A stretch of 64,000 bases of DNA from Cymbomonas tetramitiformis (GCA_001247695.2 LGRX02033502.1:1-64000); one strand, 5' to 3'; shown: positions 44,631 through 60,583, counted from the first letter of the stretch. Made by a program: numbers and translations. Notes: a model not told the origin generated them from the sequence alone.

Positions 44631-45975
44631 TGGATTGCCTTAAATATGGTGTGTTTGGAGTCTTGAAAACGGGGCTTCCAAAATTGGCTCCATCTTTTCC
44701 GAGTTAGAAATGCATTTGGAAGATCATTTTTAGTTACCAAAAAACTTTTGGGGTCGAAATTCGATGTCCGCGGAGCATGTCAAACTCGATATCGTGGTTT
44801 GGGATATTCGATGCCATGCCATGCCATGCCATGCCACCACACGTTAAATTATCATATTTAAATTTATTTAGATTTTAAGAATCATATTGATAGATATTGA
44901 TAGATACTAGGCGGATCGATCTCAAAAGGAGATCTCCACTAGGCCATCTGACCGTAGGATCATGTGCGCGACAATACTTCGCTTTTTGCATCCCAACATG
45001 CCATGCCATAACGCGAGGGTGGCGTCGCGATAAATGTACGCGACTGCAGTGGCACTGTCATCGTTAGCGTCTGGCGATCGTGAGATGGGAAGTTCGTCTG
45101 TGTCGCCCGTTGGGATTCGCGCTTTGCTGCTGATTAAGTAACAGTAAGGTAATTTGGTCCGGTTCCAAATCATAACGATAAGGAGCAGAGGTTTGATAGT
45201 AGATAGATATCATATCATATCATAGATGACCGGTGACCGGTGACCGGTGACCTGACCTATGACTGAGTCTGATATTAGATATAGGCTGATATAATATGAG
45301 ATATACATAGCGATAGGCCGATGCGATGTATTCAATTGAACATTCATCTTTCATCGCAAATTCATAAAATAATTATCAGGAATATGGAAAATGGATGATC
45401 GATGTTGATGATGATGAGTGTCGGACGGTTGTTATTGGTAATGAAATTTACTAATTATAGAAATGCATTCTTCCTGGGTGTCAGTGCTGTCAGACGGTCT
45501 CATGGTCATGGTCAGTCGAGTCGGAGTGAGGCTGAGGTCTCGGGTCTGAGGTGTCGATATGTGTCGATGCGATTTCGCTGTCGCGTGTGGTGTGTCATGC
45601 CTCATCACCTTACATTTAACATGACGATTCCTGCTCATCACAAGACGAGGCAACAGGAACAAGTGCCTTTATCGTTTATGCTCAAATCCACACTGTCAAC
45701 TTTCATAACGATCTTTAAGACGAACAGGTGGATCCACCTCGAACTCCTTCTCATATATTAATATTATGCCATCCGGGAAGTGACAACTTTGCCAAACATT
45801 TTCTAGCCGGGATAAGTTGTGCGCCCGCTGCACTCCCTCTGATTTTGGAGCCGTTCGTGTCGGGCACTGAACACGGCGAGACGTGTGTCTTCGCTTGTAT
45901 ATGACGTGCGGCCGTACGATCATGCCCTAACGTAAAGCGAACTACATATATACGCATTTGATAATATTCCTCGTC
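44631..45975. other. Upstream region of the NDR kinase, no gene seen
   Basis: AT-rich, with ATATCAT runs and TGACCGG repeated four times (about 45225-45252). No TATA box stands out clearly. It presumably holds the promoter of the kinase gene. Confidence 0.4.
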
Positions 45976-50447
<4,472 letters not shown>

Positions 50448-51098
50448 CCACTAATGGGATTGGGTGTGTCTCAACTGAAGCAATAAGCTACGAGCACAAC
50501 AGAAATAATTGTGGCACGTTTGAGTCATTCTACCTTGGCAAACATCTTTACTCTGGCTGAATATTGGTATGCTTTTCCGACTGGCCGCCGGACAGAAGAA
50601 TACTGTTGTGTATTTTTGTATTGTATGAGAAATGAGCATCTGCTTTGTAATTTTTGATCGGTGAAATCATGAAATACTGTTTGGAAGCCCTGTATGCCAA
50701 ATTAGCATTGCTGCAATCATCAGAATTTCTACATTTGTTTAGGAGGTTCTGTGTGATTGTTATTTGGGAGTGAAACTGACCCAGCCATATATGAAGATGA
50801 ATGCTAAGAATCTTCGGTAAGGCCACCATGATTTTCACATTAATGTCATCGCTAAATGTTGTAAACTCTTTATCGCTGGCACCGGTTTGTATGTTCAATG
50901 ATGAACGATTTCGTTACCGTGTCTACTTTGTTGACTTTTATCTTTAACAATTATTGGGCAAAAAATCGTGTAGTTAAGACTACACGAAATTGAAAATTAA
51001 TTGCTTCCCACCTCGTAGGTGTCCAAAAAACAAACCAAGATGATCAATTAAACAATGTGCCACGCACGTCATTATAACAATTTCAAACAACAAAGTGT
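50448..51098. other. Intergenic, with a perfect 9-bp hairpin
   Basis: AT-rich. TCGTGTAGT (50966-50974) pairs with ACTACACGA (50979-50987) around TAAG. No gene is seen. Confidence 0.5.
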
Positions 51099-51704
51099 TT
51101 GAAATTAAACAATTCCTGTCATTCCCCTGTGCTTGAAAACAAACAAAGTAAAAAAATCACCGAAACTGCAAACTCATCACTCTCACACTTGGCGGCGGAG
51201 ATGGCTGACTCTGATTCCGGAGACGAGGGAATGCCGGTATTGTACTCTGTATCATCTACAAACGTAATTCCGACAGAATGCCAATGTGGCAAGACCACGT
51301 GCGGGGATATGGCAAAGAAGCGTCGTACACTCGAGAGGCGTCAACAAGCCTCGCTCCTCAGCTTCAGTGTGAAGCTCGGAGTTGCACCAGCAGCAGTGAA
51401 CCCAGACCCGACAGTACTCCAACCTTCAATCCGGCCCGAAAGGCTCAATGCAGAAGAACGATTCGTAGCACTATTTTCTTTTTATTCCACCCTTTCCCGC
51501 TTTCCCCGATTCCCCCTGTCCTCTCATATCACCGCTACTACTCATATCACTGTTTTATTTCATATCACCCCCACTATCCATATCACCACACTAGCAAGTT
51601 CGCGCCTCCGCACCTCCGCGCACAAACGTTTTTCGGCGAAATTTGGGCATGTGTGGGGCCCACGTCTTCATTTTATTACATGGAATTCTTTTGGGAAATT
51701 TTAG
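51099..51704 (+). pseudogene. N-terminal part of a transposase-like gene, relative of 19807-21578
   Basis: The first good ATG is at 51201 (MADSDSGDEGMPVL). The block CQCGKTTCGDMAKKRRTLER, then SLLSFSVKLGVAP, NPDPTVLQPSI and LNAEERFVALF, aligns with the cysteine/AKKKRSLEK/DPRVTRPVF/LTVEERWQHL block of the 20-kb gene. After about 51480 the sequence turns low-complexity (TCATATCAC repeats), and no second or third exon is seen. Probably a fragment of the same transposon family on the other strand; diverged, so not a recent copy. Confidence 0.45.
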
Positions 51705-51849
51705 GTGCCTTTGCAAAAAAATGTGTACCAGAGCCAAGCAAGGTATGGCATCGATTTCGTAAGCATTTTGAAAAAATAAGGGGAATGAATAAATATGTGA
51801 AACCCACTACTGTGAACAAACAAACACAGATGATTAATTATGTTCGGGG

Positions 51850-52483
51850 TGTGAGACTAGACAAGGCTCACTCCGGTGTAAGCTAACACTTACAGGAAAT
51901 GCATGGAAAGCATTTCGGATGTAATACTAAGATCACAGGGATATTATCGGATATCGGCATTGTTGGTTAAAATACTTCGGAGTGACTAAGCACAGGTGTT
52001 GGTGCAGATTGTAACTAATTCAAAAACTGACATGAGAGCTTGCTCAGCTCTGTAAGTAGTAACATGTCGACTCGAATTCCCTCGGCCCACCTCGGATTCG
52101 AAAGTCACATGATCAGTCACTTCATGTACAGCAATCCCGATGTCCTGTCTTGTCATACAGTCCTTGAACGGCAGTTGCCAATCATCTCTGGTCTGGCTTC
52201 CTGAATAATCATAGATCTGATGATGTGGCAAGAACTGAGGCTCTCCTGGTTTCCCTCCAGTTCTGTTCGGCTGTTTGATACTAAATGGCTCCCCACCATT
52301 TCTGGTTGGTTTCCCACCAATTCTCTCCCACCTGATCTGCTGTGAGTGCAGATGTTCAAAAGTCACATTCTGTCAGTCACCCTCTTCATACCTCTCGGTC
52401 ATACTGGTGACTGTCATCAGTGCTGTCACTCGTCACTCTGACACGTATGTCTCTCGTACTGACTCGCGATACACCCTAGTACA
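51850..52483 (-). repeat. 3' LTR of gypsy copy 3 (outer end uncertain)
   Basis: The start TGTACTAGGG (minus strand, 52483 downward) is fixed by the adjacent polypurine tract. The other end is not defined; TGAG/TGTT candidates lie at 51841-51854. It contains CAGTCACC/GTCACTC-rich sequence and no long ORF. Confidence 0.5.
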
Positions 52484-52497
52484 ACTCTCCCCCCCTT
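52484..52497 (-). other. Polypurine tract of gypsy copy 3
   Basis: On the minus strand AAGGGGGGGAGAGT directly precedes the LTR TGT; same form as in copies 1 and 2. Confidence 0.75.
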
Positions 52498-52807
52498 GTA
52501 GGCGCGCCTACGTCCTCGCTAGGCTGTCCTGCCCTTATGTACATTGTCTGGAAGTTAGCATGCACTTGTGACAAGGTTTGAGCTGGTAAGCTCTCGGTTC
52601 TCGGGTCCGTGCCCCCCAGTTCTCGGGTCTGGGTCCCCCTCTGCGGTTCTCGCGCCCGTGCCCCCCAGTTCTTGGGTTTGGGTCCCCTTCTGCATACTGG
52701 GTTTTCCCGAAAGCTCCTCACCGTCTCACGCTGCCAACGCTCAGACGGTTTGGCAACCATGGTACTCCCCCAGATCACAGGTTTTCCGCGGTCTTTGCGC
52801 CCCAAGG

Positions 52808-53532
52808 CTAGCTGGCCTCGGTATCTTGAATCTCGGATTCGTCCGTCCGCGCTGTCAGCGTCGATATCAGGTCCATCACTGCAAGCGCGTTCTCCTCCTT
52901 CATGCGCTCGCCAAGCTTCAGCTCACAAAACAAATGATGAAGCAACGCACGAGGTATTGCGTACACAGCCTGAGCTGAACCCATACCGCGGGTGTTGGCT
53001 GCTGAGATTCCCTCCTGGGAGGCGTTCTCATGCTTTCCCAGAGTTGCTCGTGCAGGGCAGAGGGTAGTGTGGGTGCACTGCAATAAAGGCACTGAAGGCG
53101 CTGCGTTAGTCCATATATGGGTAGGTTTCATATACGGCGTCCCATACTTGCAATAAGTAGTTAGCAGCGGCTCTGGCAGGCCCTTCATTACAGCGCGCGT
53201 GTGCAAGCCCCTCAGCGCATCGCCTGCAGGGTTCTCTATAAAGAAATACGCAGGGTCATAGAACTAAATGATCTCCCTGGTACGCCGCACGCGCCTGTCC
53301 GCCAGCTTCAGATCTGGTACCCCCCGCGTCTTTACCTTGCTGTACTCCTTACAGGGTGGGCTGGCCCAGATGACATCAAAATGGTGCCGCGGGTAGAGCT
53401 TGTAGTTCCAGTGTAAGATATCCTCCGTGCATGTGGCTTGCCACTTCGGTAGGATGTCTACTGTTACCACCTCGCAGTCCCTAAACTGACGCTGGAACTG
53501 CTGCTCCACTGACCCAGTGCCGCAGAACAGCA
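52808..53532 (-). pseudogene. pol: Gypsy copy 3 C5 cytosine methyltransferase, 3' part
   Basis: Starts within motif I (LLFCGTGSVE) at the element 2 junction. Then VVTVDILPKW, DVIWASPPCKEYSKVKT (catalytic Cys), a TAG at 53264-53266, and in the same frame FIENPAGD (ENP motif) and YCKYGTPYMKPTHIWT, ending at 52808. Only that one stop interrupts the domain. The catalytic motifs are all kept, unlike in copy 2. Confidence 0.8.
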
Positions 53533-53807
53533 AACACACTATTCGATGAAAATGACATTATCACATATCCGATTTTTGGATTTATATATATTTCATAAAA
53601 ATCAGGGTTTAGTGATATTTATGCGCGAAATAGGGATACATAAAGGCAACCCGCTAGGAAAGTGCAGTATGCGTACAATGAAAACACCGAAATACGCATA
53701 CATGTATCATTCTTAATTTAAATGTTTACGAGCAGAGTACTTTTCACCCTATATCGTCGAGGCATGACTGATACTATCAGTCAGGGCGGTCGACAAATCC
53801 AGCTAAT

Positions 53808-54168
53808 TTATTCAAAATTCGCTCCGGTCTCTTCTTCTACGTCTTCTTCCTCGCCAGACTCGTCACCCGTGGCTGCTTCCTTCCCCTTCCTCGATTTCTT
53901 CTTCTCTTTTGGCTTCGTCTCGGCCTTCTCATCCGGATCGTCGTCAAAATTAGTCAGCCGTTGCTGCGCAGAGCTGACCATGTACTGGTCCTCGTCGAAA
54001 CCGATCGCGTTCAAACCACACCTCAAGGCGGCCGTGGACGTTGAGCCGACGCCGCAGCAACCGTCGAGAATCCAGTTGATGGCCGTCGTCATCCACCTTG
54101 CCCGGATTGTCACCGAGCATGTGAAGCTGAATCAGCTCCGTCAACAGAGCTTGGGGTTTCTGATGGTT
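53808..54168 (-). pseudogene. Element 2 methyltransferase, C-terminal part
   Basis: Contains LLTELIQLHMLGDNPGK, the SAM-binding motif WILDGCCGVGSTSTAA (one small deletion disturbs the frame just before it) and AIGFDEDQYMVSSAQQRL. It has a Lys/Glu-rich tail ending GANFE at 53808. Separated from the rest of the gene by the 54169-55144 insertion. Confidence 0.7.
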
Positions 54169-54236
54169 ATTGATGTACCAGGCACACTCCTGATAACTTA
54201 AACATATTTCTTTTCTTTATTTTCCTTTATTTATTT

Positions 54237-54237
<1 letters not shown>

Positions 54238-54319
<82 letters not shown>

Positions 54320-54321
54320 CT

Positions 54322-54385
<64 letters not shown>

Positions 54386-54386
54386 T
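54238..54386. repeat. (TTTC)n microsatellite
   Basis: About 150 bases of TTTC units with a single interruption (CTCTTC near 54320). Confidence 0.95.
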
Positions 54387-54921
54387 TTATCTTATTTGTT
54401 GTTTTTGGTTGTGTAATATTAACTTCACAGTCTTATATTCCACTGTTTTATTTCATGACAAACTCTGGCTTCTGGCCTAGAATTACAATCACTTGTCCGA
54501 TATAATGTTTGGTCTCAAACCTAATACATCTATATCCTTATGTATAGTCTTGGCATACAACCTAATACTAACATGTAAAACTTGTCCTTTATTTCTCTTG
54601 ATCAACACTAACTGACGTTCACTTTTCCCAAGCTTCCCCTTTCAACATGTTGCTCTTTAACTCACTAGCAGGATTCCTAGATTGACATCTGTCATCGGCC
54701 AATTACCAGCAGCCCATGCCTGATTCTGTTACTCCTCCACCAATCATCAGGCAGATCATGATACTTGTATTGCCATTGCAGATGTTCTCCTGGAATCTAC
54801 CATGAATCATTTCATTACAGATCTTCTCCTGAAATCTGCTTTGTCATCGATTATTTTCCCCACTCGCTCACTTATGTGAATAGCCGATAACTCCCCATTA
54901 TTCGCGAGTGGGACATGCACG

Positions 54922-55125
54922 CTCGGGGCATACGCCTCGGGGCATACCCATGGGGCACAGGCATACGCCTCGGGGCATACCCATGGGGCATACGCCTTGG
55001 GGCATACGCCTTGGGGCATACGCCTTGGGGCATACGCCTTGGGGCATACGCCTCGGGGCATACCCATGGGGCATGCGCCTTGGGGCATAGCCCTGGGGCA
55101 TAGCCCTGGGGCATAGCCCTGAGCT
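54922..55125. repeat. 15-bp minisatellite CTTGGGGCATACGCC, about 13 copies
   Basis: Units alternate between CATACGCC, CATACCCAT and CATAGCCC versions. ORFs with repeated ProGlnGly/AlaTyrAlaPro on the minus strand are by-products. Confidence 0.9.
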
Positions 55126-55144
55126 GTCCGTGCCTCCCGGTACA

Positions 55145-55880
55145 CTTGACGACTTTGCCGTCGCGTTTGAACATCTGGTGAACGACCGGGAAGCCGCGCA
55201 TAAGTGACGCGCGGCTGTAACGTTCAGCATGTGATGCTTTGTCCACCTCAAAATTGTACATCCACTGCGGTTTTTTAAAAGTCTCCCCCGCGGCATCGCT
55301 CTTTACATGGTACCCCAGGACCCCACATTCAAGGTCATTGAAGCGTACGGTCTTGTTGGGATTCATGTGCACGTTCGCCTTGTGCCAGAAGAACCGCTCC
55401 GCGCGGCCGGAGCAGTAACTGTCAATCACCCCCAGAAAATCGTTTTGTTGGACGAAACCGCAAAAGAAAGCGACTGTTCATGCCGGGGCGGTGGTCTTGG
55501 CGTTGAAAGACTCCAGGAACTTTTGCACGGTCTCCTTGGTCATCGCGTCGGGAGTCTTCTCCTTGTCGAGCGCGTAATTGCCGTCGATGATCGCCCCCGT
55601 GAAGGGCAGTCTCGGGATGTCCTTCAAATCGTCCATGACGCCCTTGACGATCTTTCAACGAGGGTACATCGTCACGTCCTCCAGATGTGTGGGCTCGTCG
55701 TTCTCCAACCCCCCCCTCTCCTTGAACCGCAGGCTCCGGCCCTTCGGTCCGCGCCTCCCGATGCAGTTTAATGTCGACGAGCACCTCGACCTGTTGCAAG
55801 CCTTCAATGTGATCCGCGCTTGGCGCCTGCGCTTCTTTGAGGTTTGCCCGCGCGTTCTCGACGAAATTGAAGATCGCTAG
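55145..55880 (-). pseudogene. Element 2 methyltransferase, catalytic half
   Basis: Reads (high to low) FVENARANLKEAQAPSADHI, LQQVEVLVDIKLHREAR, then a TGA where a Trp-like position is expected (YPR-stop-KIVKG), and GAIIDGNYALDKEKTPDAMT. A second TGA follows at a position that is Trp in element 1 (TAPA-stop-TVAFFCGF). Then YCSGRAERFFWHKAN and CGVLGYHVKSD, to MFKRDGKVV. DGNY sits where amino-methylases have (D/N/S)PP(Y/F). Two stops and a frame change near 55890 make it inactive as read. Confidence 0.65.
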
Positions 55881-57751
55881 CGCGGAACTTCCTCGACTCC
55901 CCCCGGCGCGCCCCCTTCGCGGATTGCAAGCGTACCGATCAAGGCCTGATTTTCTTGAGAGCTCCAGTAGGTGGTGAACTCCGTCTTGAATTGGTCCCAG
56001 GTTTCCAACCCTACCGCGGACACCAAATGCTTCTGCACCATGCGTTCCTTCTTGAACTGGCTGATCATATTGCCCCCCTCCTTTAGTGAGACCTGCTTCT
56101 CAATAATCATGCGTAGATACGTGTCCACCTTGTCGAACTCCGCATCCCCCGCCAAGCCGCCCAAGTTAATCCAGAACGTCATACCCATGGTTTTGGCATT
56201 GTGGAGGAACTGAGCTTCTTCCACCAAAATGCCTGCCCCTCTAGACGAGCCCCCCGCTCCGCCCCCGCCTCCTCGTTCCACGTCGTCTTCCACCTGTAAG
56301 TCGGAAAAACATTTTTAGCATGTCTCAAAATATAGAAAAGAATGCTTTGGAAGGGAAAACACTTTTTGAAGCAAAAGCAAAAAACAATTTACCTGTCGGT
56401 TGGAGGTGGCCTTTTTGCCAGCTTTCTTGGCGGGTCCGCTTTGGGGCGATGTGGCCTTGCGCTTTTTGGTCTTCGAAACCAAAGGGGTTTTCATGCCCTT
56501 CAGGTCAAACCTCATGTAAGCGTCCATGACTTGAGCGCAGAGGTTCCACGTCTGCGGCCGGAAATTGGCAACGGTCCAGTGCATGAAGTATCCGTTGATT
56601 TGCGTGCTGCCGAACACGGAATGCTTGGACATCGCTGTTTGCTTCACATGCGTCTCCATCGACTGGTTCAAGTGAGACATTATGGGATACCAAGATTTGA
56701 CCCGATCGAGGTGAGCGTCGATGGCATCGTCCAGCACCGTCGACGTCTGCTCTTCGTCTTTCTCGTGGTCCCCCGCCTCCTCGATGTACCCGAATCCCTT
56801 GGGATATTTGTTGGGATCCGGGAGTGAAAATCCATGAGCTGATTCGAATCTCGCCATTTTCTGCACCAGCCCGTCCGCCTTGTACTGCCCAGGTCCAGGA
56901 CTGTAGAGCTGGGAGGCGCCGTCACCCTCTTCCGCGACGTCCTCGGGGGCGCTGGCTTCGAATTCGGAGATCAAAGCTTCTCGGTAGATGGTGCATAAGA
57001 CCCCATGCTTTTCGAAAAGGGTCGAACGGAGCCCTTGCATGAATTCGGTATTGATTCGCCCTTTCTGCATCTGATCGATCGTGTTCTGCATTTCGCCTAA
57101 GAACCGAATCATGTCAGGCGTGAGACCGATGTAGATCTTGCTCTCGAAAAACTTGAAGGCCATCTCCAACGGCTCCTCCTCGCAACACTCGTCGGTGGCT
57201 TGAAAGCAGTGCTGATGCCCAAAAACCTTGCACCTGTATTCTCCCTTCAGTGCTTTTTTCAGGGAGAATTCGGCACGAGTTTTCACACCGCCGACCACAA
57301 CGAGACCCGCATTGAAAGGGGCCCACGGGTTTCTTTTCCTGCTGGCCTTGATCTCGTTCACCCAGCCCCTCTCCTGGTCCCGACACGCATCGTACCCCTT
57401 GGCGTGGTGCAGGCAAGTGATGGGGAGACGGAACACACTCCCTTGCTCCGCCGCCTCGTCGGTCGACATCGGATTCGACCACCGGTGCTCCATCTCGATT
57501 TTTCTGCAAAGTTCGGTTTTCTTCTCGAACTCTAAACTTTTTGAATGCTCCACTTTCAGCTTAGCGTGCCATCCATGTGCGGCCTCCTCGGCTGCCTGCC
57601 TTGCCTCAGATGGGGTGGTCACTTGAGACATATCCACATTTGGGCCTGCTCCAGTATACGCTCTGGAGCCACCAGCTGCTTGGAGAGCGCGTTCGGCAGC
57701 ACGCTGCACATCCGTTCTCCTGGCAACCTGGGACGAGACAAACCTGTTCAA
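55877..57751 (-). CDS. N-terminal region of the element 2 methylase gene (two exons)
   Basis: Exon 57751-56393 (about 453 residues; the first ATG is at about 57630, MSQVTTPSEARQ; upstream codons may follow a 5' intron). It contains VFRLPITCLHHAKGYDACRD, KVFGHQHCFQATDECCEEEP and TKKRKATSPQSGPAKKAGKK. Donor GTAAAT and acceptor ACTTACAG (intron 56294-56392) join it in phase to exon 56293-55877 (EDDVERGGGGGAG to GVEEVPR). A one-base frame change then leads into the catalytic half, so this and the two methylase pieces look like one gene of about 950 codons. I recognise no domain in this part; the Cys/His content may bind zinc. Confidence 0.55.
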
Positions 57752-58027
57752 TAGCTAATGAACGCCTTCCCCCAGGGTTCAGGCTCAAGACGCGCGTTTC
57801 GAGGAGGAAAGCGTTCATTAGCTAATGAACGCCTTCCCCCAGGGTTCAGGCTCAAGGCGCGCGTTTCGAGGAGGAAAGCGTTCATTAGCTAATGAACGCC
57901 TTCGCCCAGTGGTTCGTGCTCAAGGCGCGCGTTTCGAGGAGGAAAGCGTTCATTAGCTAATGAACGCCTTCCCCCAGGGTTCAGGCTCAAGGCGCGCGTT
58001 TCAAGGACGATGCGAACTTCCTTGTCA
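57752..58027. repeat. 67-bp tandem array with perfect palindromes between divergent genes
   Basis: Four units (starting at 57760, 57827, 57894, 57962), each holding CAGGGTTCAGGCTCAAGGCG and GCGCGTTTCGAGGAGGAAAG. Three junctions carry the perfect 20-bp palindrome CGTTCATTAGCTAATGAACG; the first unit has a truncated form. It lies exactly between the minus-strand methylase gene and the plus-strand gene of element 2, so it may be a shared promoter or a protein-binding array, or it may have replaced the 5' ends of one gene. Confidence 0.85.
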
Positions 58028-58032
58028 ACGTT

Positions 58033-58833
58033 TTGCACCGGGATATCCTCCGCATTCAAGAGCATCGACGCAACGGGGACGGGGAAAATTCATACCCGAT
58101 GCCGGAAGTATTGTATGTACAGCTTGACAATGTGAACACCAACAAGAGCACGTTGATGTTGGCATACGCAGCTTGGCTGGTTCACACGGACGTCTTTCGC
58201 AAGGTGAAACTAAACTTTCTGTTGGTGGGACATACGCACGAGAACATTGACCAGATATTTTCACGCTTCTCCGTGCGTCTACCACGCAAGCAAGCTTGGA
58301 CGCTCGACGAGATGCTACAAGTCGCACAAGAATGCTTTACGGATGGTGTAACGTGTGAGCACACCGAGAAGATCTTTGACTTCAGCTCTTGGTTTTCTGG
58401 TCACGTCTTCGATTGCCACAATATTTCAACACAGCAGGCTTTCAAGTTCAAGAAGGACGAGCACGGCGAAGTGGGCATGCGTTCAGTAAAAACAGTATTC
58501 CATTTCACCCAAATGGTTACCCGAGACTCCATTGGCAAGGCTTGCTTCTACACCCCCGGTCGCGGGGCCTGGATACATCAAGCCGATTCCTTTTACCGCG
58601 TAGAAGGCATCGAAAAGCTTGAGCATACATTACATGCGTTGAAGGACATTCTGGGCTCAAAGCTCACGGAGGTGCACGAAAAGTTTTGGCGCGAGGATGT
58701 CATCGATGTCCACTACCCGGTGGTACATGGGGATGTACCCAAGAGGGTCTGGGTACATAGGGATGTACCCAAGCTAAATCGACGGTATGGGGGCATAAAT
58801 TTAACGGTTTGTCGTTACGAATCATCAATATAG
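58033..58833 (+). pseudogene. DUF7869-like RNase-H-fold protein of element 2, central part
   Basis: The reading frame is open from before 58033 (FLVNVLHRDILRI). It contains LYVQLDNVNTNKSTLMLAYA and LNFLLVGHTHENIDQIFSRF, the hallmark QLDN and GHTHEDIDQ-type motifs of DUF7869 proteins, which are transposon-associated in plants, oomycetes and algae. The N-terminal half seems lost to the 67-bp array. Near the end two copies of a WVHRDVPK-type segment come from short palindromic insertions (58720-58770). The frame ends at 58831-58833. The best transposase candidate of the element, but incomplete. Confidence 0.6.
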
Positions 58834-59779
58834 CTAGCCAACATCGTCATGAACACGGGAATATGCCGTCACAAGCATCCTGGTAGGATATATATCATGT
58901 CAGGTGCATTCAAACCCATGCAAATCACAACTTGGCTCCCAAAAACATTTTTCTAATTGTTTTTTTACCACGGTTTGTTGCGACTCGCCTTTTTCACAGT
59001 CTCGCATATCTTAGGGGGGGGGATTCTTCACAAAGTGGAATACTTTTTAAGGTTTGTTACACCACAATATCTTAATTAATTTATTCTCGTCATGTTCGGC
59101 GTACCCTAGATCCCCAAGCTTAACTGCTTACTTGCCGCACGGCACGAGGTACCGTATCGGGTGTGGGGACGAGTCGGCGCGAGCGGTTGAAGGTGACCTG
59201 TGATATCGATTATTATTACCAAAAATATTTGTCAGCTCATTCTTTGGCAATCGTATTTGCGATAACATGCATTGCACAGATAAATATGTCTTCGTTCAAT
59301 AGATCGATGGGTGGGAGTCATCACATATGTCCGCGCGCATTTTTTAGGCGAAATCTAAAATCTGACACTGTTTTATGATGAGAAGTCTTGGTGATGAAGT
59401 ATGATAACTTGTGAGGTATGGTACCGCCCCATAATAAAATAAGTGCTTTGAGGGGTCTATGTTAATGCCCTAATGAAACATCGACCAAATATGCAAATTT
59501 CATGTGCATAACCATGCATACAAATCGTTGTACCCAAGCGATGTACCCAAGAATTTGGAACTTAAGAATTTCGCCTTTTCTGGGAAATCACCTAGGCAAC
59601 CGCCCCCAAAAATCCATGTCTATGACATGAATACCGCCAATCATATGGTTCATACCCAAGATTGGTGTGTTATTGACAACCTATATTGGCCATATGGACA
59701 CTTGAAATGTTTCGAGCTCGCCATGGCGTGCGGAACAAAGAGTGGCTTGGGTACATCGTGATGTACCCAAGACCGGGTA
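58834..59779. other. AT-rich segment between parts of the DUF7869-like gene
   Basis: Contains GATGTACCCAAG words (59520-59550, and a full palindrome near 59747-59772) and no long ORF. It could be an intron or an insertion that separates 58833 from the C-terminal part at 59780. Confidence 0.4.
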
Positions 59780-60583
59780 GTGGACATCGAGAAACAGCGC
59801 CACCTAAGTGCTGGTGGAGAATGCCAAGCGCCCGCGATACCCTTCCAGCATCCTGAGAAAATTGGCATCGAGGGCAATGCCACCTTGGTTCGACTGATAG
59901 AGGCGTCCGCTTTGGCGATAGAAGCTGCCAGTGCTGCCGCCGTCCCCGCTATACCGGTGCGCATCCAACACCGAATTGATCGAGCGCCGATAGAAATTTA
60001 CAACGGTAAACGGAAACACCAAGGTCGAGCCCAAAATCAAGCAGAGCAGTACGTGGACAACGCCCAGTTGGAGGTTACCTACGACCAGATGACAGTCGGC
60101 AGCTTTGCAGTGGCTCTCGCGGTGGAACGTGAAAACGATAAGTCTGCTTTCCGCGTACAACTGAGGCGAAGCGAATGGTCGGATCCGTTGTACTTGGTGA
60201 AGGTGGAGGCGCGCACTCCGTCAACTTAGCAGCTGCAATATCGCTATTTCCAACCCAAAAGGTACACCGACACCAAGAAGAAGCACCTCGGCAAGCATCT
60301 TGCGAGTCGCCTAGGAGCTTTCGCAGCGCCATCGGGGCACCGACCGTCTACCGAGACTTTCGATAAGAATGAAATAGTGCTGGCATGGAATGTGGATGCG
60401 AAAGACCCCCAACGGAATATACCGAACGAGCAATACGCGCAGATAGTCGTCGCTTTGCTTGCACAACAAACCAAACGCACGCGCAAGGACCTAGGTGACT
60501 TGAATGAATCGGATGAAGACGATGAAGACGAAGCTTTTGATGATTGCGTAGCGGTAGCGGTAGCGCCTGAAGTGGACGCGTAA
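59780..60583 (+). pseudogene. DUF7869-like protein of element 2, C-terminal part
   Basis: Segment 59780-60229 reads VDIEKQRHLSAGGECQAPAI, GIEGNATLVRLIEASALAIE and TVGSFAVALAVERENDKSAF. It passes with a frame change near 60220 into a second segment (60240-60583) with YTDTKKKHLGKH, EIVLAWNVDAKD and an acidic tail. This fits the C-terminal half of the RNase-H-fold gene that starts at 58033. There is no recognised catalytic motif here; homology is by position only. Confidence 0.4.

Larger units (their letters stand above)
54169..55144. mobile_element. About 976-bp insertion inside the element 2 methylase gene
   Basis: The methylase sequence is continuous in element 1 (GGTTATTCACGGCTTTGTTG), but here it is broken between GATGGTTATT and GACTTTGCCG. 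The inserted segment begins GATGTACCAGGCACAC and ends TGCCTCCCGGTACACTTGAC. The two ends are loosely inverted (TGTACC...GGCAC). It holds a TTTC microsatellite and a 15-bp minisatellite, and no gene. The borders may be off by a few bases. Confidence 0.55.

Noticed and set aside
54807..55429. Pro/Gly/Tyr-repeat ORFs on the minus strand
   Set aside because: They read the 15-bp minisatellite, fused to methylase sequence by chance.
57752..58027. CRISPR-like array
   Set aside because: Units are contiguous 67-bp repeats with no unique spacers, in a eukaryotic transposon.
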